64,000 bases of DNA from Ruficoccus amylovorans (GTDB taxonomy: Bacteria; Verrucomicrobiota; Verrucomicrobiia; Opitutales; Cerasicoccaceae). This document shows positions 8,352 to 16,191 of the stretch, one piece after another (positions within the stretch are counted from its first letter, which is position 1; every line of letters starts with the position of its first letter). The position numbers were made by a program, and so were the translations under genes. The notes below the pieces were generated by a model, which saw only the letters and a program-made list of their open reading frames with translations, was not told the DNA's origin and did not search any database. The stretch spans positions 1 through 64,000 of the forward strand of contig NZ_JACHVB010000014.1 of the NCBI RefSeq assembly GCF_014230085.1, given 5' to 3'.

Positions 8352-8733
8352 CGGCGGGAATGTCCGCAGCGTATTTTTATTTCAGTCGCGCAGACGACGG
8401 CACGCTGAAACCACGCCGATATGCCAAGAACGTTCCCCGGTTCGCCTGAGTCGATTGATGGCGCTGGCGATTCGCTTTGAGGATATGCTTCGCGAGGAGG
8501 ACGTTGTGGGGTACTCGGAACTTTCGGCCCGCTATGGCGTGGACCGGGGACGTATCTCACGCATTATGAACCTGCGTTTGCTGGCTACTGATTTGCAGGA
8601 GAAATTGTTGTCGCTGGAGGACGGGGAGACGGAGTTGAGTCTCAAGCGGTTGTTGCCGGTTTGTAAACTTCCGATGTGGTCTGAGCAGCGGGTGGCTTTT
8701 GCGGTGGTGTACAAAGAGACGAGGATAACGTAG
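8329..8733 (+). CDS. HTH protein of the DUF2924-recombinase module
   Basis: A 134-residue protein starting inside the recombinase gene behind the ribosome-binding sequence GGAAGGAGGAAGG. After a basic N-terminus it carries SRLMALAIRFEDMLREEDVV and then a helix-turn-helix, YSELSARYGVDRGRISRIMN. A small HTH protein of this pattern is the usual third member after DUF2924 and the serine recombinase. It may act as a directionality or regulatory factor, which is inference from position only. Confidence 0.7.
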   Translation: MHCSKTNDGGNVRSVFLFQSRRRRHAETTPICQERSPVRLSRLMALAIRFEDMLREEDVVGYSELSARYGVDRGRISRIMNLRLLATDLQEKLLSLEDGETELSLKRLLPVCKLPMWSEQRVAFAVVYKETRIT

Positions 8734-8803
8734 CCTAGATGGAAATTCAGTCCGGTCTTGGGGCAATCAGTCACTTTGCGCGTATTGGAAATCCATCGTT
8801 TTT

Positions 8804-10525
8804 TCAATCTATATGAAAACTGTATCCGTACTGAGCATTCAAGTCACTTGCCAGAAGACGATAAAGGCCGTGGAGATATGGACAACGTCTAAAAGGCCAG
8901 TCGGCAGAACTCTGGGAAAAATATGATGGAGAGTGCTTCCTGCCATCAAGAGTTAATTCTCTCCATTTAGAAGGATGATGGTCGAGTCTTCCCGAGCCAC
9001 CATCAATTAGTGTGGTAACTTTGGGGTATTCAAATGTTGAGTTTGGAATGTGATATTCTTCGATCATGGGGCAATCATTTACCCCGGAACCCTTTGAGCT
9101 TACTATGTTGAATATGATCGATGTGCAGTTATCCAGATAGGCTGATTGGGATAAGAAAAATTCGTTTCCCCTGACGAACTCACTATAGTTGGCAATTAGT
9201 CGTTGGAACAATTTACGTAGGTTGCTCATCATTTTTGCCTTGTCAGCAAATGACCAAATCCAGTCTCCGTCTCGGGGTCCTAGCGTTTCCCAAGGATTAA
9301 CAACCTTTTCAACGCCAGCAGCCAATAGGTATTTCAAGGAATCTTCATAGGCTTGCACAGGTAGCCCCCCCGAATCTATACTGTAACTTGAAAGAGGGGG
9401 TATGTGTGTCAAACGGAGATATCGAGTCTTTTTAAGTGATTCTTCCATCTGCCAAAGAAATATTTGTCCTACATGATCATTCTCAGAACCCTCGGGAAGG
9501 GGAAGGTAGCGAGCACATGCTTCCGGCAATGTCTGGTAGTAGGCATCCTGGAGTTCCTTGAGGCTATATTCTCCTGTCGGATTGATGCCAAATACGTGAG
9601 GGAAGCATTCCACAAATTGAGCAAGAATATTACAGGCAGCGTCTTGACCATGAACGACGAGTTGATAGTTCTTTAGCGATTTCTCAATTGGAAGTCTTAA
9701 GAATTTAAGTGCTTCTTCCCGCGGATTTTTAAGTGAAGAGCGCTGTGCCCAATTAAAGGCTACAGCTGAAGGATCATCAAAAATCGAATCTGAGGATGCG
9801 CTTTCAATACGGAATACAGTTGGTTGCCTAGCCCCAAACGCAATTCGGTGATGTTGGTATTCTACTTTATTCGCTGTGGTATTGGCTATGCCGATTCCAT
9901 AGCGTGCAGCCGGAGGTAGCACACGAGATCGAATTGATTGAAAATCGCGCTCAAGCAGGGAATTTAGTTCGTTGGCATATTTGTTAAAGTACTGAACATC
10001 CAAGTCATTTATGTTATCAAGATCAATATCCCGAGAAACTCTTGCTGCAAGTTTGGGGTATTTTTGAATTCGATCATTATAATCACGAACTATTAATCGC
10101 CATCTGTTCAAGTAAGCCTCTGACCTGCCTATCTCATCATCTGCGGTAAACTTGACTGTAAAAGATTGCTGACCATCTCTATATTCAGGCATGCCGCCGA
10201 AGATATGACGCCACATTACCTTTTTGTTTGCTGTGTCGACCGCTATAAGAAGCAAGGGAAGTGAAGAAACTTTGCTGTATGCGTACAATGAAATTGGGCA
10301 GTTGTAGCTGCTACAACCAGCTGAAGCTTTGCGTATTTGAACATCAAATTTCCCCTCCGGTTTCCGTTCGCTATCGACAATCTCTAAAGTCCCATCGACG
10401 TTAGGATACTTATCGCGGGTCCGGATATCTGCCTTAACCTTATCTGCATTCAAGCTAGAAAGCAGCATGGTCACTGCATCTTGCTCGGCCCCGTCAGTTT
10501 GTGGATATCCAGCTGGTTTGCACAT
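8804..10525 (-). CDS. DUF4365-domain protein, putative defence nuclease
   Basis: A 573-residue protein from the ATG at 10525; a TTG at 10576 would lengthen it. The first 160 residues match the DUF4365 pattern: an opening helix (QTDGAEQDAVTMLLSSLNAD), then VDGTLEIVD and KFDVQIRKAS, which read like a restriction-endonuclease-fold D...(E/Q)xK core, then LPLLLIAVDTANKKVMWRHI. The long C-terminus has no family I can name. DUF4365 proteins are known from defence-gene neighbourhoods. The gene is clearly more AT-rich than its neighbours and is transcribed against them, both signs of separate acquisition. Nuclease activity is inference. Confidence 0.6.
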   Translation of the reverse strand: MCKPAGYPQTDGAEQDAVTMLLSSLNADKVKADIRTRDKYPNVDGTLEIVDSERKPEGKFDVQIRKASAGCSSYNCPISLYAYSKVSSLPLLLIAVDTANKKVMWRHIFGGMPEYRDGQQSFTVKFTADDEIGRSEAYLNRWRLIVRDYNDRIQKYPKLAARVSRDIDLDNINDLDVQYFNKYANELNSLLERDFQSIRSRVLPPAARYGIGIANTTANKVEYQHHRIAFGARQPTVFRIESASSDSIFDDPSAVAFNWAQRSSLKNPREEALKFLRLPIEKSLKNYQLVVHGQDAACNILAQFVECFPHVFGINPTGEYSLKELQDAYYQTLPEACARYLPLPEGSENDHVGQIFLWQMEESLKKTRYLRLTHIPPLSSYSIDSGGLPVQAYEDSLKYLLAAGVEKVVNPWETLGPRDGDWIWSFADKAKMMSNLRKLFQRLIANYSEFVRGNEFFLSQSAYLDNCTSIIFNIVSSKGSGVNDCPMIEEYHIPNSTFEYPKVTTLIDGGSGRLDHHPSKWRELTLDGRKHSPSYFSQSSADWPFRRCPYLHGLYRLLASDLNAQYGYSFHID

Positions 10526-10735
10526 TTTTTGACTCAACCCTACTACTAATGGTGTCCTCTGATGAGCTTTAGGCAACTATTTTGACAGATGCGTCTGCTA
10601 AGAACATGGTCGGTGGATATACGGTAAGCTTCGCAAGGTATCGTTCGCGTCTGCGCCCTCGGGGCTCATGGAGCATCATCTTGAGCTGGTGCAGATGATG
10701 CCCGCATGAGACGGGCGTCACCGAGGCGAACAAAT

Positions 10736-11179
10736 ATGAGAAAATACCGTATCCACCAAACCATCGAATACATCCGCAGTCAGTTGGAGTTTCCCTTCGA
10801 CGCTGCCGATGTGGAAGAGCGACTCGATACCGTGCTCGCACACTATGGCGTTGAAATCGCACTGACGCCTGAAGAACGGCAGGAATTCATCCGATACCTG
10901 CTACCCCGTGGGCTCGCCTTCGAAGTGGGCGAAATGGCGCGTATCCGCCAAAAACAGGAAGATTACCGGATGGGTGTTCACGTTCCCATCCCGGATGATC
11001 GGACAGTGGAAAGGCGTCGAAGCCGCTTCTTTCAACAACACGCTGAACGGCTCAACCGTGGATTGCTCATCCTGATCGGTTGCCTGAAAAGTTCTCCTGT
11101 CGGCAGGGCAGGGTGCTTGCGTGCTCCCGTGAACGCAAGCTACCCCCTCGAAGGGCGGCGAGCGGAGTGTGCTGAATGA
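10736..11179 (+). CDS. Hypothetical protein at head of methyltransferase cluster
   Basis: A 147-residue protein from MRKYRIHQTIEYIRSQLEFP, preceded by a GAGG ribosome-binding site. It is mostly helical and charged in the first 90 residues and has no recognised domain. Its stop overlaps the methyltransferase start (ATGA), so the two are translationally coupled. The last 40 residues look low in complexity for a conserved protein, so the tail may be poorly conserved. No function can be assigned. Confidence 0.5.
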   Translation: MRKYRIHQTIEYIRSQLEFPFDAADVEERLDTVLAHYGVEIALTPEERQEFIRYLLPRGLAFEVGEMARIRQKQEDYRMGVHVPIPDDRTVERRRSRFFQQHAERLNRGLLILIGCLKSSPVGRAGCLRAPVNASYPLEGRRAECAE

Positions 11180-11904
11180 TTCAGGAAACAACGAGAGAAA
11201 GAACCCATGCCCCGACAGGGGACGCATGGAATTCGCAGGACTTGGAAGCGTGTTGCCCGGCTTTTGCCGCCAACAAAGTCATTTGCGGAGACTGCATCGA
11301 TGTGATGCGGACACTACCGGATGAAAGCATGGATTTCGTCATCACCGATCCCCCGTATCTGGTCAACTATCACAGCCGGGATAAACGCTCCTTTGCTAAC
11401 GATACCAACGCTGACTGGGTGGAGCCTGCCTTCGAGGAAATTTATCGCGTGCTAAAAAACAACAGTTACTGCGTCTGCTTTTACGGGTGGAGCGCGGTGG
11501 AACATTTTATTTCTGCCTGGGAAAAGGCCGGGTTCCGTCGAGTCGGTCATTTTACCGCCTGTAAGCGATACTCCTCAAGCCAGCGGCACACAGCCATGTA
11601 CCATGAGTGCGCATTCCTGTTGGCAAAAGGACGACCGAAGCTTCCCGAACAACCGCTCTGTGACCTCTTGCCTTGGCGATACACGGGCAACCGACTCCAT
11701 CCCACACAAAAACCGGTGGAAACATTCCAGCCCTTGATTCAGACGTACGCCCCTCCGGGTGGAATGGTTTTGGACCCGTTCGCCGGATCGGGGACCGCGG
11801 GAGAGGCTGCCATTCTAAGCGGTCGGGAGTACCTGCTGATTGAGCTGGACCCGCAATACACAAAGGCCGCTCGTGAAAGGCTTGAGCGGAGGTGGGCGCT
11901 ATGA
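11176..11904 (+). CDS. Orphan DNA methyltransferase (N6-adenine/N4-cytosine, beta class)
   Basis: A 242-residue methyltransferase. Motif IV comes first (FVITDPPYLVNYHSRDK), then a target-recognition region, the HPTQKPVE block, and the SAM-binding motif I (VLDPFAGSGTAGEAA). That order defines the beta class, and DPPY favours N6-adenine methylation. There is no restriction endonuclease gene next to it, so it is an orphan enzyme of the kind found on phages and integrative elements. There it may protect the element or alter host regulation. It is coupled by ATGA overlaps to the genes on both sides. Confidence 0.9.
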   Translation: MIQETTRERTHAPTGDAWNSQDLEACCPAFAANKVICGDCIDVMRTLPDESMDFVITDPPYLVNYHSRDKRSFANDTNADWVEPAFEEIYRVLKNNSYCVCFYGWSAVEHFISAWEKAGFRRVGHFTACKRYSSSQRHTAMYHECAFLLAKGRPKLPEQPLCDLLPWRYTGNRLHPTQKPVETFQPLIQTYAPPGGMVLDPFAGSGTAGEAAILSGREYLLIELDPQYTKAARERLERRWAL

Positions 11905-12146
11905 ACAAGAAAGTCGTCATCACCGTCAGCGACGGTCATCATTATCATCCCAGCGTTAAGAAAGAACAGACGTACACGTCCGTCTCTTTTCAAGCGTCCG
12001 GTTATGGTGCAGCCTCGCCCTGCGACAGCGAAGACGAGGTCCAGTCGGCCATTGCCTCGTTTCAAGATGATATCCGTAAAGAGGGGGATATCCCCGTTGT
12101 CGTCGATAACCGGGTGACGTTGGCACGGTTCGGGGGGTGGGAATGA
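11901..12146 (+). CDS. Small hypothetical protein between methyltransferase and radC
   Basis: An 81-residue protein beginning MNKKVVITVSDGHHYHPSVK, preceded by a good ribosome-binding site (GGAGG). It overlaps the methyltransferase stop and the radC start by a few bases each. No domain is recognised; the first strand (KKVVITVSDG) suggests a small alpha/beta protein. Tight coupling implies it is expressed with both neighbours. Confidence 0.55.
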   Translation: MNKKVVITVSDGHHYHPSVKKEQTYTSVSFQASGYGAASPCDSEDEVQSAIASFQDDIRKEGDIPVVVDNRVTLARFGGWE

Positions 12147-12589
12147 TGTACATCCGGGAAGTGGAGATTCATTACCGGGATACCGATATCGCGGTTGATC
12201 ACGCGAAGTTGAATGTACCAGAACACGTTGTCGCGTACATGAAGGGCGCGATAGAGTTCCGTATCGACCAGGAGCAGCTCTGGGTGATCCTTCTGGATGC
12301 CCGCCTACAGGCGATGGGACGCTTTTTGTGCCATCTGGGCACGGCCTCAGCTTGCCTGATCCATCCTCGGGAGGTGTTTCGCCCGGCTATTGTGGGCTCG
12401 GCCTGCAACATTATAGTCGTGCATAATCATCCCAGTGGGGATCCCTCCCCAAGCGATGCCGATAAGGTACTGACCAAACGCCTCAAATCGTGCGGGGAGT
12501 TGCTGAATATCCAGCTGCTTGACCATGTCATTCTGGGACGAGCAGAGGTGGATCCAGAAGGGCAGGGGTATTACTCGTTTATGGAGTAG
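12143..12589 (+). CDS. RadC/JAB-domain protein
   Basis: A 148-residue protein with the JAMM/MPN+ metal signature: NIIVVHNHPSGDPSPSDAD gives HxH(P)...S..D, preceded by the EVFRPAI block and followed by LDHVILGR. This is the RadC catalytic-type domain without the N-terminal helix-hairpin-helix region of the chromosomal protein, a short form common on plasmids and ICEs. The historical DNA-repair role of RadC is doubtful; a metal-dependent hydrolase role is predicted. It starts at ATG 12143 or 12146, overlapping the upstream stop. Confidence 0.88.
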   Translation: MMYIREVEIHYRDTDIAVDHAKLNVPEHVVAYMKGAIEFRIDQEQLWVILLDARLQAMGRFLCHLGTASACLIHPREVFRPAIVGSACNIIVVHNHPSGDPSPSDADKVLTKRLKSCGELLNIQLLDHVILGRAEVDPEGQGYYSFME

Positions 12590-12700
12590 GTGCGTCCTGC
12601 TCATTTTTTGATTTCTCGATGGGAATTGGGTGATGGCACAGCTTGTTCTTCAAATGATGAGAACAAGCTGCTCAGTGGAGCGGTTTGTAGAGGTAAAAAT

Positions 12701-13111
12701 ATGGCGGATTACTATGCAACAACCAGAAGCAACTATTTTGGAGTAAAAGATGAAAAGGCGTTTCTTGCCTGGGCAGAATCAACGGAGCTTGGCGTCCAAC
12801 GGCGAGAAGACCCTGATCACGGGAACCTCTTTATGATTTATTCCGATCAAGAGAAGGGAGCTTGGCCCAACTATGTCTACAATGAGGAAAAGGATGATTT
12901 CGATGAGGTTGAAGTCATCCCTGAATTAGCAAAGCACCTCAAGGACGGGCATGTGGCCATCCTTCTGGAGATCGGGAGCGAAAAGCTGCGTTATCTGGTG
13001 GGGGTCGCCTCTGCGGTTAACTGCCGAGGGGAACAGGTGTATGTCGACTTGGATGCCATCTACAAAAAAGCAGGCAAGCTGGGCGATGTGGTGACACGAG
13101 CGGAGTATTGA
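12701..13111 (+). CDS. Hypothetical protein of mobile-element type
   Basis: A 136-residue acidic protein beginning MADYYATTRSNYFGVKDEKA, preceded by AGAGG. The composition and pattern (NYFGVKD, FMIYSDQEKGAWPNYV, then LKDGHVAILLEIG) resemble hypothetical proteins carried by conjugative and phage elements. There is no catalytic motif. It follows radC by about 110 bases on the same strand. Confidence 0.6.
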   Translation: MADYYATTRSNYFGVKDEKAFLAWAESTELGVQRREDPDHGNLFMIYSDQEKGAWPNYVYNEEKDDFDEVEVIPELAKHLKDGHVAILLEIGSEKLRYLVGVASAVNCRGEQVYVDLDAIYKKAGKLGDVVTRAEY

Positions 13112-13192
13112 TGCGACCGCAACCACTCGTGTGGTTGGAGAAGCAGCTTGCCATTGGCCTGCGTGTCAATTACTCAATGATTATTTATCACC

Positions 13193-13738
13193 ATGGGAGT
13201 CTTTTCTGTAACTGGGTACACCCAGCATCAAGGTTCAGGATTCATGCCCGCTAGGAGAATGGACTATGAGTTCGTCGTGGAACTTAGCAGTTGGAGGGAT
13301 CATCGGGAGATCCTCAATAATTACCTGGAATGGTATTGCGGAGTCGATTTTGAGAAGAACAAAGCCATTCTTTCACAGATATTCACAGATAGAAACTGCG
13401 CCTTGGCGATTGTTACGTTTTACTTAAGAGAGTTGCACCAAGGAATCCACGACCGTTTTGTTCGCAATGCTTTAAGGATTCCTACAAGCCCTCCAGAGGT
13501 TGAGAAAAGCACGTACCGTTTGTGGATTATCGGGCAGGAAGAGTCTGAGGTAATGACTGAGAAAAATTGCGCTTGGGAATTGTATAAACAGTGCGAGTGG
13601 GGAAAACTTTCCGTAGCGGAAGCCAAGGATTTTATTCGTGAGAAATTTCCACAGCAATCCTTTGACTGGAGTAAAGTCCTTTATCAATTTGGGAAATATG
13701 GAGGAAGATATACTAAGCTCTACTTGCGGAGAGACTAA
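13193..13738 (+). CDS. Unknown protein, AT-rich
   Basis: A 181-residue protein without a family I recognise. It contains an ELSSWRDHREILNNYLEWYC segment and a helical C-terminus. Base composition is lower in GC than the flanking radC cluster and similar to the AlbA_2 gene just downstream, so the two may have arrived together. The ATG at 13250 (MDYEFVVEL) is an alternative start. Confidence 0.45.
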   Translation: MGVFSVTGYTQHQGSGFMPARRMDYEFVVELSSWRDHREILNNYLEWYCGVDFEKNKAILSQIFTDRNCALAIVTFYLRELHQGIHDRFVRNALRIPTSPPEVEKSTYRLWIIGQEESEVMTEKNCAWELYKQCEWGKLSVAEAKDFIREKFPQQSFDWSKVLYQFGKYGGRYTKLYLRRD

Positions 13739-13781
13739 ATCTCGACCTTAGTTATTCATAAATGTTTTAATTTTTTCGGTG

Positions 13782-14987
13782 ATGGATGATATTACTTTTC
13801 GGCGATTGTTATACGAAGAAGAAAGCGTTTTCTTAGATTTTAAATGTCAACAGTATCCGTTCAAAGATGTTTCTGATACGCAAAAGTCAGAACTCCTCAA
13901 AGATATATTGGGTTTCTGTAATGCGAGAAGACCAGGTCTTGATGCCTATATTTTGATAGGTGTAAAAGAGATTCGTGGAGGGCAAAGTGAGGTTGTTGGT
14001 ATTGCTGAATGTGAGCATTTAAGTGATAATGATATTCAGCAATTTGTGAATACCAAGACCAACCGTCCTGTTCATTTCAGGTATGAAGCATATTGTTTCA
14101 GCGAAAAGCAAGTTGGGGTCATTGTTATCGCCGAGCAACAGCGACCAATTTATTTGAAGAAGGATTATGGAAAGCTCAAGAGAGACTGTGTTTATGTTCG
14201 TCGTGGAAGCTCGACTGATCCTTCCCATCCTGCGTCGCCGGATGAGATCGCATTAATGGGGTCTGAAAAGTCGACGCCGAATACAAAGATCGATATTTTA
14301 TTTGCGGAGCCCGACTATGATGTCTCGATAGGATTGGCGTTTCCATTAAGAGGCGAATATTGTCAAATGCCTGATGATGATGACATTCCATTGATTGAAC
14401 CTCGGGCTACTACGTCTACGTATGGGGGACTAACCTTTGACCTCGGAAATGCTTTTAGGGAACCTATAAACAGCGAGTTCTATCGGGAACTTGCTTATTA
14501 TGAATATGTGAGGCGTTTGTTTCGCCCAGTGAGGCTTTCTGTGCAGAATACTGGCGAGGTGTCGGCTAAGAATGTCCGTGTTGAGATTGTTTTGGCTGAT
14601 GATGACGGGGTATTTGCTCTTGATGAGTGCGAAGTCCCAGAACGGCCCCGGAGAAAAGGATCATTTATTTCTACTCCTGTGATAGGGGCGGTTGGGGCTG
14701 CAATACGGCGGGAACCAGGGATCGTTGAGATTTCTACCAAGGGTGAGCGTACGTCGATCGAAATTAACTGTTATGATCTTCAGCCTGGAAGGCAGGTTTG
14801 GTCAGAGGTGTTTTACATCGGAACACGAAACAATGGAGTTTCTGAGATTAATGGAAAGGTGTATGCGGACAGCCTATCAAAGCCCGCTGAGTTCCGGCTT
14901 ACAGTTCAAGCAGAGATTCAATTCACCCAAATGACTGTCGACGAGCTTCGTTCTTTGAATGTGCCAGAGAGGGATTATACGGATTAA
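13782..14987 (+). CDS. Schlafen/AlbA_2-domain protein
   Basis: A 401-residue protein. Residues about 1-150 form an AlbA_2 (Schlafen-type, putative DNA-binding) domain: LLYEEESVFLDFKCQQYPF, then ILGFCNARRPGLDAYILIGV and DCVYVRRGSSTDPSHPASPD. The C-terminal 250 residues are beta-rich (for example SVQNTGEVSAKNVRVEIVLA) and look like an immunoglobulin-like fold; I do not recognise a named family. AlbA_2 proteins occur as regulators and in defence islands. The gene is AT-rich and unlinked to an obvious operon. Confidence 0.7.
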   Translation: MDDITFRRLLYEEESVFLDFKCQQYPFKDVSDTQKSELLKDILGFCNARRPGLDAYILIGVKEIRGGQSEVVGIAECEHLSDNDIQQFVNTKTNRPVHFRYEAYCFSEKQVGVIVIAEQQRPIYLKKDYGKLKRDCVYVRRGSSTDPSHPASPDEIALMGSEKSTPNTKIDILFAEPDYDVSIGLAFPLRGEYCQMPDDDDIPLIEPRATTSTYGGLTFDLGNAFREPINSEFYRELAYYEYVRRLFRPVRLSVQNTGEVSAKNVRVEIVLADDDGVFALDECEVPERPRRKGSFISTPVIGAVGAAIRREPGIVEISTKGERTSIEINCYDLQPGRQVWSEVFYIGTRNNGVSEINGKVYADSLSKPAEFRLTVQAEIQFTQMTVDELRSLNVPERDYTD

Positions 14988-15040
14988 GATCCCTTTTGGC
15001 TGAAATCCGAAGAGAGTTTGGAACGGCCTTGGTTTTTTCC

Positions 15041-15460
15041 CAGATTGTGGTTCCGGCAGTGCCAGAGGAGAGAACCTGCCGAGAATTTTGCCTCCAAAAC
15101 GGAGAATTCCGGGGACTTTAAGAAAAAATAGATGTCCCCGGTGGGAGTTGAGAAGTGATAATGCCTTTTCGAACTAGGTGTAAGCCGCTCTCTGTCTGGA
15201 GCTTATGTGCTTTGTCTTCTGTGGCCAGAATTGTGGTTCTGTTGAGACATGCTTACGCACTTGGAAAAAATGGGGTTAAGTCCCCGGCTTGCTCCGAACC
15301 CGGAGAACCACAATTCAGAGGGGAGCGTGCAGTTTGCAATTATCTGTCTATAAATAACTTAAGTGTTTTTAAGGGGGGGGGCGATTTGCCTTATCGCGAG
15401 GATTCCGCTACTCAATTTGGGCTACCGAATATTCAGGATTGTGGTTCTGAGGGGCGTCAT
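15041..15460. repeat. Repeat-bearing intergenic region with GATTGTGGTTCT-type elements
   Basis: No convincing gene is seen in the 518 bases between 14988 and 15505. The stretch holds four copies of a 12-base element: GATTGTGGTTCC at 15043, AATTGTGGTTCT at 15229, an inverted copy AGAACCACAATT at 15304, and GATTGTGGTTCT at 15437. It also holds a perfect 8-base inverted repeat, CCGGGGAC at 15109 with GTCCCCGG at 15134, and a third GTCCCCGG near 15280. Related copies occur at 6250 and 21565. Confidence 0.6.
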
Positions 15461-15505
15461 TGGCGCGTGCTTGCTTTTTGACCGTAAAACCATATAGTGA
15501 CCCAT

Positions 15506-15760
15506 ATGAAGACGACCTTGGATATTTCGGATGACTTGTTGCTGGAGGCGAAGCATGTGGCGACGAGACGTCGGACGACACTGAAGGCTTTGGTCGAGCA
15601 TGCGTTGCGTCGCGAAGTTTTCCCGTCGTCTGAGCTGGAGAAAAAGCAGGATGAACAGATTGAAATCGGTCCGCGCGGCTTGCCACAGTTCAAACGAGTT
15701 GAAAAAGGACGCGTAAGCTCCGAATCGGTGTACCAACTGATGGAAGACGAGGGCATTTGA
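15506..15760 (+). CDS. vapB: VapB-type antitoxin
   Basis: An 84-residue protein beginning MKTTLDISDDLLLEAKHVA, then RRRTTLKALVEHALRREV, the pattern of a VapB ribbon-helix-helix antitoxin (VapB_antitoxin_2-like). The C-terminal part (about 50-84) would bind the toxin. It ends one base before the PIN toxin gene, the normal antitoxin-toxin operon order. Autoregulation through the upstream promoter is expected for the family. Confidence 0.85.
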   Translation: MKTTLDISDDLLLEAKHVATRRRTTLKALVEHALRREVFPSSELEKKQDEQIEIGPRGLPQFKRVEKGRVSSESVYQLMEDEGI

Positions 15761-15761
15761 G

Positions 15762-16187
15762 ATGTATTTGCTGGATGTGAATATGCTCATTGCGGTGCTG
15801 GACCCCCATCATGAGCATCACGACAAGGTGGTGGACTGGTTTCTGGCGAAGCATCGGGATGGGTGGGCGACGTGCCCGTTAACTGAAAATGGTTTTATTC
15901 GCATTTTCGGGCATCGCAACTATCCCAACGGCCCTGCTGATACGCTCGTAGCCCGGCGTTTGTTGATGCGTCTGTGCGCGGAACCGGGGTACGTGTTTTG
16001 GCCGGACAGCGTGTCGCTGATGGATGAGCAGCGGTTCAAGCGGTTGCCAGACTCAAAGCACCTGACTGATTTGTATCTGCTGGCTCTGGCGGTCGAAAAC
16101 AAAGGAAGCCTGGTCACCTTGGATCGTCGTATCGATGCCTCATACGTTGCCGGTGGCGAAAAGGCGTACGCTATTCTGACGGCATAA
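15762..16187 (+). CDS. vapC: VapC-type PIN-domain toxin
   Basis: A 141-residue PIN protein. MYLLDVNMLIAVLDPHHEHH carries the first Asp, the TENGFIRIFGH segment the conserved Glu, HLTDLYLLALAVENKG the third acid, and LVTLDRRID the last. This matches the TA-system VapC family (type with CPLTENGF), which are site-specific ribonucleases. It starts one base after the VapB stop. It is convergent with the operon that follows (4 bases between stops). Confidence 0.88.
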   Translation: MYLLDVNMLIAVLDPHHEHHDKVVDWFLAKHRDGWATCPLTENGFIRIFGHRNYPNGPADTLVARRLLMRLCAEPGYVFWPDSVSLMDEQRFKRLPDSKHLTDLYLLALAVENKGSLVTLDRRIDASYVAGGEKAYAILTA

Positions 16188-16191
16188 ACGC

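Noticed and set aside
10569-10862. A 97-codon frame on the minus strand before the DUF4365-type gene
   Set aside because: It overlaps the well-supported plus-strand gene at 10736 and is Arg-rich without motif, as shadows are.
14988-15505. CRISPR-like array in the repeat-bearing gap
   Set aside because: The repeats are 12 bases, irregularly spaced and one is inverted; no spacer structure or cas gene is present anywhere in the window.
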